Positions 37,399-48,710 of a stretch of 64,000 nt of DNA are shown piece by piece. Positions within the stretch are counted from its first letter, which is position 1. Every line of letters begins with the position of its first letter. Position numbers and translations under genes: made by a program. The stretch is taken from positions 5,003,092-5,067,091 of the forward strand of contig JAQFVV010000020.1 of the NCBI GenBank assembly GCA_028023455.1. The letters run 5' to 3'. This DNA is from Epiperipatus broadwayi. Lineage: Eukaryota > Onychophora > Udeonychophora > Euonychophora > Peripatidae. The notes beneath the pieces were generated by a model. The model worked only from the letters and a program-made list of their open reading frames with translations. It was not told where the DNA came from and did no database searches.

Positions 37399-37504
37399 GC
37401 GTTGTTAGCCGAAGAGTCATCGCAGCCGCCTTGCAAGCAAGTAGTTGGTTGCAGACGGTTGTGGGTTCGCCTCCCGGCCGATGCTATGACATATGAAAAA
37501 AAAC
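37399..37504 (+). mobile_element. tRNA-derived SINE (family 1) with target-site duplication
   Basis: The best-preserved copy: gcgttgttagccgaagagtc (A box), agtagttggttgcagacggt, tgtgggttcgcctcccggcc (B box), gatgctatgacatatg, then A's. Duplication actaattagagg at 37381-37392 and 37512-37523. Confidence 0.93.
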
Positions 37505-37523
37505 AACTACCACTAATTAGAGG

Positions 37524-38189
37524 TAAAGTCACATGTTAAACTAGGTTGGCCAGATAAATATCTATGCTAACTCTAAAAACCAAATTAGTTGTAATATATT
37601 GATAACTTTCACTATTAGGGGCAGAAATTGTATATCTCTTGTGGGTATAAAGCTCATGATTTACTTTTTACTCAATAAATTCTTAATAAACAATGTGCAA
37701 ATTATCTACATTTGAGTAAAAGAAATGAATTAAAATATAATATTACAAAAAAAAATTAAAAATTAAAAAAGCAAGTTGATTAAAAAAAAAAAAACAGTTT
37801 TTAAAAATGCAAATTTATTTATTAGCGAAATATTAAAATCTAAAAAAAAAATCGAAATGTTTAAAAATTAAAAGCATCACTTAATAAATTCGTAAAAAAA
37901 AAAAATAGGAAAGTGAAAGGAAAAAACCCAGTCATTAAAATTATAATTGAGTAAAATAATTAAGCTAACGTGTTTTTTTTAAAAAGATATTTATATTTTA
38001 ATTCAATGTATATTTTTTTATACTTTTAAAATTTTATGTGCAGTTTTAATATTAAAAAATATTTTTTACTTTATTTTAGACTTCTAAAATAAATATGAAT
38101 TTTAATTCATTAAAAGAGAAATTATTGAAATGATGCATAGTTTTATTTAATTATATACATTCAGATAATATTCTTCAGATTATTTACAT
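37524..38189. other. No gene seen
   Basis: AT-rich spacer with many A runs; nothing recognised. Confidence 0.5.
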
Positions 38190-38464
38190 CTATATTATGT
38201 GATGTGATATGGCTACTCTTTTATCGAAGTCAGGAATCTCTCAGCCACTATGTCCAGAGAAATCTGTTAGTCACTTTACTTTTCCTTTCCATTTTCCACC
38301 TTAAGTTTTCCCAATATTCTTTTCTATCCTATTTCCACAACATCAACTTTGTCCACTCTATGGCCTTTATATTTAGACCCCCCTTTTGTTTTTCTAAACC
38401 CAGCAAAAAAACCAAAAACTCATTTTCTATATTATCACTTTGATTATATTTATTCTCCCACAAC

Positions 38465-39298
38465 TTCATTATTTGTAGCCTTTCTGCTTGTAAGCATTTA
38501 CAATCATTAGCAGATTCTTAATACTTTCCATGCCTTCCTTACATAACTTGCAGACTAAATCACCCATATTTCTCCATTTATATGTATATTCCCTTGTTGT
38601 TAATAATCCTGTTTGAGCCTTAAACAGCAAACTACTTTCCTTTGCTATTATCATAAATTAACTCACACCCAATATTCTGTTTACTTCTATATATTATTTA
38701 AACTCTTTTTACTCTCCATACTAGTTCTCCATCTCTCCAATTCCCTATTTTTTATTAATGCATCTATTCTTCTATCCCATTCTTTGCCACTATAACACTC
38801 AACAATCCTCCTAACACAATCATCCCACCTTTTGTACAAGTATACTGACATAAAGTCTTTATCCAAATCTTCTGCATACTGTACTATCTTTCTCACCCAT
38901 CTTGTTGCCTGTCCTTTACTCATAACCCAATTAAATACTATTTTGGCTATTCTCTTACTATCCATAAATTGCAATCTACTGAACATTTTAATTTTGCTTT
39001 TTGCATCTCTCATATAAAAACTTGACCATCCCATTTCTCCTTGAATTGCCTTCTTTGCCATCCATACATCTACATCTAATGCATGTCTTCCTACTTCTCT
39101 TTGTACTTTTTCTAAGTAATCTAACACCCCTTTACTAACACATAACACATCATTACCATAAGTTAACCCTGCTACTGCCACTCCCTTCCATACAATTCTA
39201 GCTACATCATATTTATTATATGAAAACACTATTAATTTCTTTATCAGTTCCTTTCTTTTCTTTGCTTCATTTATCAATTTTTTTTCCCATTCATCCAA
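38465..39298 (-). pseudogene. LINE ORF2 C-terminal domain with CCHC-like knuckle
   Basis: A 203-residue open stretch (39298-38687) follows the RT thumb: KKLIVFSYNKYDVARIVWKG, GLTYGNDVLCVSKGVLDYLE, MGWSSFYMRDAKSKIKMFSR, CVRRIVECYSGKEWDRRID. After a shift, 38654-38469 reads FKAQTGLLTTREYTYKWRN, then DLVCKLCKEGMESIKNLL. This is a C-x2-C-x(7)-(H to N)-type knuckle in which the His appears replaced. The open length suggests it was still coding recently. Confidence 0.85.
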
Positions 39299-39439
39299 GC
39301 AATTTCTCTGATTACTTAAGAATGATTCCCAAATAGTTATACCTATTCACCACATTTAACTTTATATCCCCCAATAAAAATTTTCTCTTCTCTTTCCCCA
39401 GCATTTATCATCATTACTTTTGATTTTTCTTCACTAAAT

Positions 39440-40511
39440 TTAATCTCCCATCTCTTTACCCATCCTTGCACAAGTCTTCAGCATAACTTCCATATCTTCC
39501 CTATTTTCGGTGAACAACAACATATCATCAGCAAATAAAAGACCTGATAATATATACATTCCCTTGCCATCTATTAATGATTTCTCTACCCCTCTTCCTA
39601 GTCTTTCTATTGCTCTCTCCATTTCTCTCAAATATAACAAAAACAAAATAGGTGACATAGGACATTCTTGCATTAGTCCTACCCCATTTTTAACTCTAAC
39701 TGATTCTATATTTCCTAATTGATATGTATAGTAATTATTTTCATACAATCTCTTAATAAGATCCACTAAAGCTCCATTCATTCCCAAATTTACTAAACTT
39801 ACCCATAATCTATTTCTATTTACTCTATCATATGCCTTCTCTATATCTATAAAGACCATATATAACTGCTACCTGTATTCCTACTCATATCTATAAGTTG
39901 TGTGACTACAAATAAACTATCTCCTATATACCTATCCATTCTAAAACCTCCTTGCATTTCTCCCACTATATTATTTTCTTCCATCCATTTTGCCACCCTT
40001 CCAGCCACCATATATGCAAAAACTTTATATAACACTGACATTACCACTACTGGTCTATAATTGTTATATTCTATGATCCTTACCCTTTCCTTTAAATAAT
40101 AGCCTTACTCTTGTATTATTCCAGCTATCTGGAAATTCTGTCTTCTGTGCCATCTTATTAAAACATGATAATAGATTTAATTTTGCAGTATTTTCCAAAT
40201 TCATCACCATCTCTGCTGCCCATCCATCTAAACCTCTTGCCTTTCCACTTTTCAACTTTCTTCCCTGCCTCATTCAATTCATTTTCTGTAAAACTAATAT
40301 TTCCATTACTATGTGCTTTTATGTTTGTTATCACTCTGTCCTTCACATCTAACATCTTTTCTATATCCATTACATACTTATTTAAGATTGTCTCTAATTC
40401 TTGTCTAGAATTAAACTCTTTTTCCTTATTATTTAGTAATACTATTTCTTTCTCCCCTGCATTCCTTCTTTTAATATATTTCCAAAATATTTTTATTCCC
40501 ATCTCTTCCAC
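39440..40511 (-). pseudogene. LINE ORF2 reverse transcriptase
   Basis: RT blocks in order: KSGKARGLDGWAAEM (block 1), FPDSWNNTRVRLLFKGKGKD (block 2), VVMSVLYKVFAYMVAGRV and GEMQGGFR (block 3), FIDIEKAYDRVNRNRLW (catalytic Asp), GLMQECPMSPILFLLY (QGCP with E for G), LLFADDMLLFTENREDM (FADD catalytic pair intact). The frame shifts at about 40160-40270, 40055 and 39855. Same protein as the plus-strand copy at 18 kb. Confidence 0.92.
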
Positions 40512-40564
40512 TTTTATTAATATCCTCCAATAATTTACTATTTAATTTCATTCTCTCTTTATAA

Positions 40565-41722
40565 TTATCTATTTAAATCAATTTCTTTTTTAAAAAAGTT
40601 TTCCCATTTAATATTAACATCTTTTTCACTTTCTTTGTTTTTAATAGCACATTTATATTCTCTGCATGCTTTTTCCCTCTCTTTAACACTTGTACTAATT
40701 CTCAATTTTCTATTACTTTTATTCTTCTGAATATTCTCACCTAAAACCCTATTTGCCACTTTTTCTACTTCACCACACCAGTCCTTATATTCACCCCCAA
40801 CAAACTCTTCCATGATTTTTTCTACTTTTATTTTATATTCTTCTAACTTATTCTTATCATTCATTCTCCATCCACATCTTTCACTATCCTTTCTACTTTT
40901 ATTACTATTTTCCATCACATTACTAACCATTTCTATTATAAAGAAATTATGATCACTATTACATACTCTCTCTTCATTATCAAACACTTTAATTTTCCAT
41001 ACTTTATTTATTTCCTCTTTCTCTACTAATACATAATCTATTGTGTGAAATATATTATTTCTAGACCATGTGTATTGCCCCTCATAAATATTTGATAAAT
41101 TTCCAATGCTCAAATTCACTCTCTGACAAAAAAATTTCAAAAGCTGTCCATTCTTGTTATCCATGTCATCAATTTCTTCAATATGCCCATTCATATCCCT
41201 AATAACCATTATTTTCTTTTCCCTTTTTTTTGAAACTCTGTATATCTTTAACTAGGCATTCATATATGCTACTGTTCCACTCCATTATAGTTTGACTATC
41301 TCCAGTGGCCATATACACTATAGCCACCATCCATTCTTGTCTTCCTAACCTTATCTCAAACCACAAATGTTCTTGACACTTTACAGTATTTAAATATTTT
41401 TTTGACATAACATCTATACCACCACCCTTTTTTCTTTTTCTTTTCTATTTATACCCTGCCATACCAAATCTTCCAGTGTAGGTTCTTCTTCTCTTAGATG
41501 TGTTTCCACTACTGCTAATACCTCAAGCTCTTCATTTTTAACTGCTTTGTTTAATTCCAGCCACTTTTCTGGTCTCCTACCACCTTGCATATTCAAATAT
41601 CCAATTTTAACAATTTCTTCCTTTCTTACTACTCTTTTATAAATTCTTTTGACTCTTTCTTTTCTATTACATTTGTAATTAGTTTGTTTATCATTAGTTT
41701 TACAGACCCATTCCCTCTCCAC
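40565..41722 (-). pseudogene. LINE ORF2 N-terminal: APE-type endonuclease
   Basis: Motifs in order: IGYLNMQGGRRPEKW (N-terminal strand), LAVVETHLRE (catalytic Glu), WMVAIVYMATG, MVIRDMNGHIEE (the G-D-x-N-x-H block, with R for G), YTWSRNNIF-TIDYVL, and NSDHNFFIIEM (catalytic SDH). It nicks target DNA to prime reverse transcription. Breaks at about 41410 and 41200 split the frame. A basic linker follows (NKSNRKLRISTSVKEREKAC) before RT. Confidence 0.87.
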
Positions 41723-41886
41723 ATCTACATTTATATCTAAATCAGCTACCCTTTATTTGCTTCTTACATCTCATCCATTCTTAACCTTCTTTTTGATAAT
41801 ACTGTAATTTAAAACCCTACCCCCCTTTATAAGTTTCCTGAACTATAATATTTTTCAAAAATCAAACTCCCTAATGCTTCATTTCC

Positions 41887-42517
41887 TTATTTTGCTAAAC
41901 ACAATCCATCTTTAACATATAACTCCCTCTCACTAATAAAAAAATCCCACACATCCACAAACATAACATTATTTCTGTCACATAATTTTTTCAATCTCTC
42001 ATTTATAGAACATGCCCTATCTAACATATACCTATTGTGGAATCTTGGTAGTAATCCAACTACTCCTATTCTTCCTTTAACCTTATTCAAACTACTAATC
42101 AATTCTTTGTACTCATCCATTACTTTTGCTGATGGCTTTGACAAATTTTTCCCTCAATTTTTTTTACATACTCTTACATACCTATTTCTATTTTTCCTTG
42201 CAATTACATCTCCACATCCTCTAATTAGCAAGTCCCATATCAAGACTGTCTCATAGTTTACTTTTCCTACATTATCTGTAACATTATCTTCCATCTTCTG
42301 GACTTTCCTTATCAACTTCTTATTTTTTCTATTTCTTGATCTGTTCACACTTCATATCTAATGCTTTTAATTTTACTTCTGCATCCTTTACCTCTTCCTC
42401 TATCTTACTTATTCTTTGCCTAACTATTCCTATTTCACTACTTATTTTGTCATCCATATCTCTCGTCACTCCCCTAAATATATACTCCATTCTATCATCA
42501 TCTACATTTTTATCCAT
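41887..42517 (-). pseudogene. LINE ORF1: coiled coil plus SGNH/GDSL-type esterase
   Basis: It starts with MDKNVDDDRMEYIF and an acidic/basic heptad stretch (GIVRQRISKIEEEVKDAEVK, about residues 28-47) that looks like a coiled coil. It then reads YETVLIWDLLIRGCGDVI (position of the GDS-type block; the nucleophile motif appears altered) and GRIGVVGLLPRFHN. The last part, LDRACSINERLKKLCDRNNV followed by MFVDVWDFF and YVKDGLCLAK, corresponds to the family's terminal D-x-x-H block. The expected His is replaced (GLCL for GLHL), so catalysis is doubtful. ORF1 esterases of CR1-group LINEs are thought to aid membrane or RNP association. Two frameshifts break the frame near 42330 and 42150. Confidence 0.75.
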
Positions 42518-42640
42518 TTCTCCTTACTTTCTCTTTAAATTATCTACACTTAAAAACCATTTTTTCACCTCTTTTATCACATTTATACATAATCCACATA
42601 ACCATATACCTTTTCTATCCTAAGTAAGTGATTATGGACA

Positions 42641-43019
42641 AAGACATCTGTAAATAAATTTTTAAACTAGATAGACAAAATAAGTAAATTATTGCACAGA
42701 CAAATATTGATATTCCAGAAAGGAATCCTTCAATACTGTAAAAGTAATAATATATTTTTTTTAAAAAAATATTTTTTAACTTTAAACATTTGTTATATTA
42801 TTATGGAATTTTAAAAAAAGTTTCAATTACCTATTAAACACTTTCAATATTTTTGGTACATCTGATAAGTAGATTTTTTAAAAATTACTTGTGGAAATCT
42901 CACATTATCATAGTTTACAGGTTAGAATTTTGCTTATAAAATCCTATTCATATTATAAAAATTATATCAATAGTGAATAGTTTCATTAGAAAGAGTATGA
43001 TAGGATAAGATATAATAGA
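42641..43019. other. No gene seen
   Basis: AT-rich spacer; nothing recognised. Confidence 0.5.
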
Positions 43020-43495
43020 AAGTTACAATTACATAAAATGTTATTCATATTTCAAAATAAAGTGCTGTAAGGTCTGACCATCCCTCATATAAGTATGTAA
43101 ATGGATTATGTCCTGTACATGAGGGATCAGAGTGACTTGTGGTCAACATGGGCAGGATGAAAACGTTGGCACTAAGGTGGGCTTTGAGCATTCCATCATC
43201 AGATTTTTTTCATTGAAATGAATAGCTGAAGGGTTGTGGGGTGAAGTGGTTTGAAGCCTGTCCATTAAAGTATGAAGATTGGCTATCTTAATATAAGCTG
43301 AGTTTGATTGTGCATATATGTGGAGATAATAATCTGGACCAACTGATGAGTGCTGGTTTAGCACAAAATATGTCTATTGGTGATTATTTATCTTTTTGAC
43401 ATGTGTGTTATCAAGTGTATCAGCTATATTAGATAGCATAGATGGTTGAGGGTTGTGTAAAAGTCTGAGTTCAAACCCCTATATATAAAATGTTA
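43020..43495 (+). mobile_element. Composite element: hammerhead followed by tRNA-like SINE (family 2)
   Basis: Upstream part contains gtgacttgtggtcaacatgg (also just 5' of the 1.5-kb hammerhead) and a stem gaccatccctcat / atgagggat...tggtc. After the hammerhead comes the family-2 unit with an A box (tagcatagatgg, 43434-43445) and a B box (gttcaaacc, 43469-43477) 35 bp apart, ending cccctatatataaaatg. Schistosoma Sm-alpha is a known SINE-like element that combines pol III boxes and a hammerhead; this has the same ingredients in a different sequence. Confidence 0.65.
43329..43390 (+). ncRNA. Hammerhead ribozyme, type A, one core base mutated
   Basis: CUGAUGA (43343-43349), stem II GUGCU/AGCAC (43350-43354 with 43360-43364) around GGUUU, then AAAA where GAAA is required (G12 to A at 43365), a short stem III A-UAUG-U and C17 at 43374. 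CCAA upstream pairs UUGG (43377-43380). The G12 change turns a CG into CA relative to the 1.5-kb copy. Confidence 0.75.
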
Positions 43496-44727
43496 AAATA
43501 TTTTAAAACCTAAAAGTTCACTGAAGAAATTAAAAAATAGTATTGCAAGATATAACAGATTAAAGGATTATCATGAGACATTTATGCTTCAATATTGTTT
43601 TGAAGCTTTGTTTATTTTTAAATCTGGAGTTAGAATGAATGCACTTATTTATGAGTGGCTTCTAATGATAACAATGTATTTTGTATATTTACGAATAAAT
43701 ACTTTCATTTATTATAAGTAATAACTGTGTACTGTACTAATTATTTAATTAGTTATATTTAATTCAGTTGATAAGATTTATGTAAAATGAAATTAAACCC
43801 TTATGTGATTAGAATATATTTGTAATTGTATAATGCTTATTTATTAATTATTAAAAGCAGCAATTTAATAATTATAAACTTCATAATGTAAATAATATCT
43901 TCTTTACATATATATAATATCTGAGATTGTTTTAGTTAAAGCATTTCATGGGGTTATTTGCATTTTCCTGATGTCTTGCTTTATTTATGAAATAAACAAT
44001 TAAATATTTAATGATATTATTAAAATATATCTGTTTATATAGGGCATGTGAATGGAAATATGATATTTTAAAATTAAATTTTTTTTTAATAACTTACAAA
44101 GTTATATAATATATTTATTTTAAAATTTAATAGAAGTTTGTATTATTGAGAAAATAAATGTAATACCTAAAATATAAAGAGGTGTTGTCTGGCATATAAA
44201 AACTTTGAGACAATTAGAGCAATATCTAAAGACTAAAAATCTTTAAAAAGTAAAACTGATCATTTAAATTATATAATAATAAAAGTAATAGTAATAATGT
44301 TTATAAATAAATAGAATTGATTATAATCCTTACCTTCAGAATATAATTAATTTTCTGATTACTGTTTGTAAAAAGCATTTCATTTAATAATTGTGCATAT
44401 ATTATCTTTCTTACTTTAAAATAATGCAAATAAAGTCTGTCCTATTCTGAAGTGTGATAATAAAATTGAAGGGTTCAACACAGCAGATGAAAGGAATCAT
44501 ATATTGGAGTAACCTATAATTCTGAATTCATATATATAATTTTATATCTTATTTTTGCAATAAGATGATGGAGGCATTTAAAATTTTCAAAATCGTAATA
44601 CTATTAACTTATAGTTCAATAATGTATTGTTTACCTAGTCTTTTAAAGTCGTTAATCTTGTGTTTAGATTTGTAGAGGTCCCTACTGTCGCATTTTAAGC
44701 TCATAGTCTTAAGATTATAACCTTAAT
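43496..44727. other. No gene seen
   Basis: AT-rich spacer; nothing recognised. Confidence 0.5.
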
Positions 44728-46090
44728 ATATATCGCTCAAACTCATTCAAACACCCTTTGCTACGGTAAGTTTCGCGGGCCACATCCACAATTTTCTTAA
44801 AATTGTTTTGAAAGTGAAAAGGGATAGATAGGTAATTAAAGCTTTTGTGTTTAGTGAATTCACTTCAATAATATACAATTGTATAGTTTGCTTTTTTAAA
44901 CTTTATTTTATCTGATTACATATTTATAAAACTACAATTTATTGTTTTTACTGGAAACTTGCCAGCGTTTTCCTCTCACTAGTTTTTCAATATCTGGATT
45001 CAAAGACGAGAACAGCAATTTTCTTATGGCAGATAGTGTTTATCAGTTAATCTTGATCTGTAAGCTGTTTTATTTAATTTCTGCATGAAAATAATTTCTC
45101 CATAAGAGTACTTCCAAAAAGCTTAAAATTTGTGCAGCAAATTTTTAATTTCCGGGTATCTTTCACCTAAATAGGAATAAATTTTGGGTTCCTACTTCTC
45201 GATATTTGGTTTTAAAATCGAATCTTCTGGAAATCAATTAATTCCAGTTGTTCGGTCGGAGCTTTGACTTCAAAGGCAAGGTCCCTGAAAAAAAATTTCT
45301 TCAACTCCTTGAAATCATCAATTTATCGATTCGTCTTTATTTTTCAATTTTGCAGAGTGATGTGAAAACGGCAACTTTGTTTTGTGCTTTAACGCTCACA
45401 TGTAGGAAAATGTCAAAACGTTCTTTTGCAAATGATTTTTAAACAAATTCAGTTTTGTACAAAGCTTGCAACTGCATCATACATATTCGTTATCAATTGT
45501 CTTTGCCTTGCAATGTAATATTAAGATTATTCAGATGGCCTGTAATATCTATTAAAAATGCTAGGTCTTGTACCCACAATGGATCTTTTATAATTGATAT
45601 TTTCGTTGTTTCATCTTTCATTTCAAAAATAATATTATTTCCTCCAAATCGTAGAAGCCTTAAGCATTGCGCAGACAACCAACACTCGTGTAATAAGGAA
45701 GTTTCGATTCGGTTCTAAATCTTTAAGGACGAGTAAATTGGCGATGGTTAAGTGCTCTTGATCGAATAAAGTTGACTATCTTTGTAACTGTTTTAAGTAC
45801 TTGATCCATTTTTAATAATTTTAAACAGAGAACTTGTTGGTGAATGAGGCAATGAAAAGCTTTGATTTTCGGTTTATCTGGATATTCGTCTTGTAATTTC
45901 CTTGCTAGTCGTGACGCAAAACCTTTAGTTTCACCTGTCATCGATTTAGCACCATCAGTTGTAACAGAAACAAGCTTGTCAACAGGCAAGTTAAGTTTTT
46001 CTAAAATTCTCCATACAAAAAATATCTTCCCATTGTTGTTCCGTGAAGAGGGTAAAATTCTTGGTGTCCTCATGTTATTATAACAAAAAA
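44728..46090 (-). pseudogene. hAT transposase fossil (GTF2IRD2/ZBED5-like group)
   Basis: Minus strand. Segments: NNNGKIFFVWRILEKLNLPV (46050-45990), DKLVSVTTDGAKSMTG (the conserved TTDGAKNM block), KIKAFHCLIHQQVLC (HC-IHQ block), then after a frame change LSAQCLRLLRFGG and DPLWVQDLAFLIDITGHLNN, LNITLQGKDN (45600-45493). Broken C-terminal parts run to LNPDIEKLVRGKRWQVS at about 44960. Downstream, gtggcccgcgaaacttaccg, tagcaaagggtg at 44793-44755 resembles hAT 3' terminal sequence. The N-terminal zinc finger and start were not found. Several stops make it inactive. Confidence 0.85.
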
Positions 46091-46118
46091 AATTTAATCT
46101 CTTATATTTTTCTAATAA

Positions 46119-46364
46119 TTAAAGAACTGGATTTTGAGATATTTTCTGTAATTGAAGTTTCTCTGCCATTTCAGTAATTCTATCTGTATTTTTGATAATG
46201 AGATTTCGAATTTCTTTTTCTGGAGAAAATTTGTATTTTATTATACTTTTGTTAAAGAAATCGTAATGTTTTGAATGTTTTGTAATAAATAGTATTTCAT
46301 AACTACTCTTGTTTGATTCATTACTTTTTATAAATTTTGTAAGCTTTGCTGTACTAATGAATTC
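46119..46364 (-). pseudogene. Unrecognised 81-codon open frame
   Basis: A minus-strand frame without an early ATG, open for 81 codons: STAKLTKFIKSNESNKSSYE, then FFNKSIIKYKFSPEKEIRNL and RITEMAEKLQLQKISQNPVL before the stop. In this AT-rich DNA a stop-free run of this length with mixed polar composition suggests decayed coding sequence. It lies just upstream of the hAT fossil, but the hAT family has no segment I recognise like it. Lys/Asn/Ser-rich; no known motif. Confidence 0.4.
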
Positions 46365-46683
46365 TTATTGTTTTTAATTTTTTTTCTTATTTTAGTTAAA
46401 AAAATTGTTTTGTGTTAGTGATATGTCGCTAATATTGTATTCTTTAGATAGTTTTTTGAATTAGCTAATTAATTCATTCCCACTTTTTGAAATTTTTTCT
46501 CGTCTCAATCTTTGTTTTTTATTTAGGTTGGAAGTGATTTTCTGTATAAAATAGGCTTTAGATTTAAATTTTTAAAATTTAAAAAATTCAACTTTTTGAA
46601 AATTTGTAAAATTTAGCTACTCTAGTATTTAAATTAAATAGAGGTTATCGATTCTGTCCTGGAATTATGTCGATAAATGGAGG

Positions 46684-46721
46684 TATATAAAAGTACGTTA
46701 CATTTTTTTCTCTCTCTCAGT
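46684..46721 (+). promoter_or_regulatory. TATA box plus TCAGT initiator (possible solo LTR promoter)
   Basis: tatataaaag at 46684-46693 and tcagt at 46717-46721, about 33 bases from TATAAAAG to the initiator A, the spacing of a focused pol II promoter. TCAGT is the arthropod-type initiator. No open frame follows. The context (tgtcctgg at 46653, AATAAA-like words near 46890) would fit a solo LTR, but I could not define its ends. Confidence 0.5.
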
Positions 46722-46990
46722 TTGGGAATTAAGATAGAGTGTGAAAAAGAAAGTGTGCATAGGCGTAGGTTAGAATGGTCGAACTAAAGTTTCGGGAATA
46801 TGGTAAAATTGTAGACTTTTAGTGTTTTAATGAAATGTAATCGTTACTAACTTATATGTAAAATATTATTGTTTCTATGTTTGATTATAATTAAAATATT
46901 ATATAAAAAATATGTCTTATTTTTATGTGTCTGACTAGTTTAGAAAGATATAAACTCTTGGATATAGCAGTTTATTTATATTTTTGAATG

Positions 46991-48706
46991 AGTTATAAAA
47001 GAAAAACGAAATTTTTACACAATCCGGATAAAGAAACAGAACTGTTTTGTTAAATTAAGAAAAAAAAATATCTGCAGATAGGTTTAGTTGGTGGGCGAAT
47101 ATGACTAATTATTTATGTTTGGAAGAAGAGAATTATTAAGTTGAGTTTGTATTCATATCTCAAATGCTTCATCATCATAAAGGCATAATATGCGTGTAGA
47201 GAATTATAAATTAGCTATGTATGTAGAAAATTACTGTATATATTTTAGTTCATGTAATTAAATATAAGAGCTTTTAAAAAATTAATTTATTGTTTGAACA
47301 TATCGTTCTGTTTTCATTTTATTACATAGATCTTAGAGAGGGCATAAAATCCTTTAGAGCTGCATTAACCTGATATATATTATAGGAAATATGATATATG
47401 ACCTTTTTACGAATATTCCAAAGCTTCATACATAAAAACAAAACGAGAAGGCAAAAAAAAAAAAAAAATTAAAAATCAAATAAAAACAAAAGAGCTTACA
47501 GAAAAAAATGTGCTTTTCAATCCCACAATGCTATCGTTGCACGTGATTATTTACATCTATTTATTAAACTCTTTGTATTGAAATATATGAACAAATTTCA
47601 CCTTTCCTCCTCTATTAATTTTTGATCCTTTACATCATTTTCTTATTTTTATTGTATTTCTTTTACATTGCTTAAATTTTTGTATTTGTTTTGTTTATTT
47701 TTAAAATATTTTATTATTAACATTTATAGACGACTGTAATATAGTTTATCACTATTATGTCTACAGGAGAATAGCATTTTAAACTTCAAGGGACAAAATT
47801 ATTATCAACAAAACAAATACATGAGAAACAAACAAATAGGCTGAATACAATATACAGTAGTTAGAATCAAATGACATATTAATAGTTTTTTTTTACTTTA
47901 TTTAGCTGAGAATTGGTTTTAAAAACCTTTTATTTATTTTTATCTATCATTCTACAATTAAAGTGAACAAGGCTTGAAAATTACGTAATCAAAAGATCAC
48001 GTAATAATTGAGTATTTTCTGGTAGACTAAAATACAGCATGCTATTCAATTAATTAAACTTAATGTTTTTTTTAACTTTCTTTGGTTAGAAACTGATTCA
48101 ACAACTTTAAATCATTGATTCCATCAGTCTAATAACTTGCTAGCCTGCATAGAATAGTTATCATAGATTACTCCTATATTATGTTTTTTTTTTTATATAT
48201 AAAATCAAAGTATATTATAAGATTTCAGTCATTATTTCTGTCTTTACAGCAGTGAGATACTATTTTATACATTCCCCCAGTGTTTATTAAATAATATTCT
48301 GGAAAACAAATGAGTGAATTCAAGAAAATTACCAAAATGTGAAAAGGAGAGTACTTCCAATATTCCATGCATAACTTACACAACCCCAAAAACATCTGCC
48401 TGAAGTTGAAAAAAAAATAGCTGGAAAAAATCTCCAGGTCACATCAATAAAGTGCCATAAAAAGGCCAGAGAGATGTTTTAGAATTAATAAAGCATACCT
48501 ATTTTAGTGAATTATAAACTATAAGAAGATAAGATTAAAAATTATTTTCAGGCTAATAAGTCAAAAATTTAGAATAAACTGTTAATTGCCATGATATCCC
48601 CCCTCCCTCAGGCATGCACCAGTGGCCCAAACTATAAAAAAAGATCACAGAAATAGCAACTACGCAACAATCATATTACCAATCTTTCAGATAAAAAAAA
48701 TGATGG
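46991..48706. other. No gene seen
   Basis: AT-rich spacer; nothing recognised until the Gypsy target site. Confidence 0.5.
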
Positions 48707-48710
48707 GTAT

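Larger units (their letters stand above)
38190..42640 (-). mobile_element. LINE family 1 (APE-type, CR1-group-like), nearly complete copy
   Basis: A two-ORF non-LTR retrotransposon on the minus strand: ORF1 with coiled coil and SGNH esterase, then ORF2 with endonuclease, RT and a C-terminal zinc knuckle. The SGNH ORF1 points to the CR1 group, but clade assignment needs a tree. Base composition of the coding strand is purine-rich. Only scattered frameshifts and stops separate it from intact, so it is younger than the 18-kb copy. Confidence 0.9.

Noticed and set aside
40165-40533. Plus-strand 122-codon ORF
   Set aside because: Shadow of the LINE RT on the minus strand, kept open by the purine-rich coding strand.
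43180-43230. A further hammerhead on the minus strand (CUGAUGAUGGAAUGC ... AACGUUUUC)
   Set aside because: The CUGAUGA and ACGUUUU pieces are present, but GAAA is missing and stem II is not convincing; too decayed to list.
45455-45718. Plus-strand 87-codon ORF
   Set aside because: Shadow of the minus-strand hAT transposase remnant.
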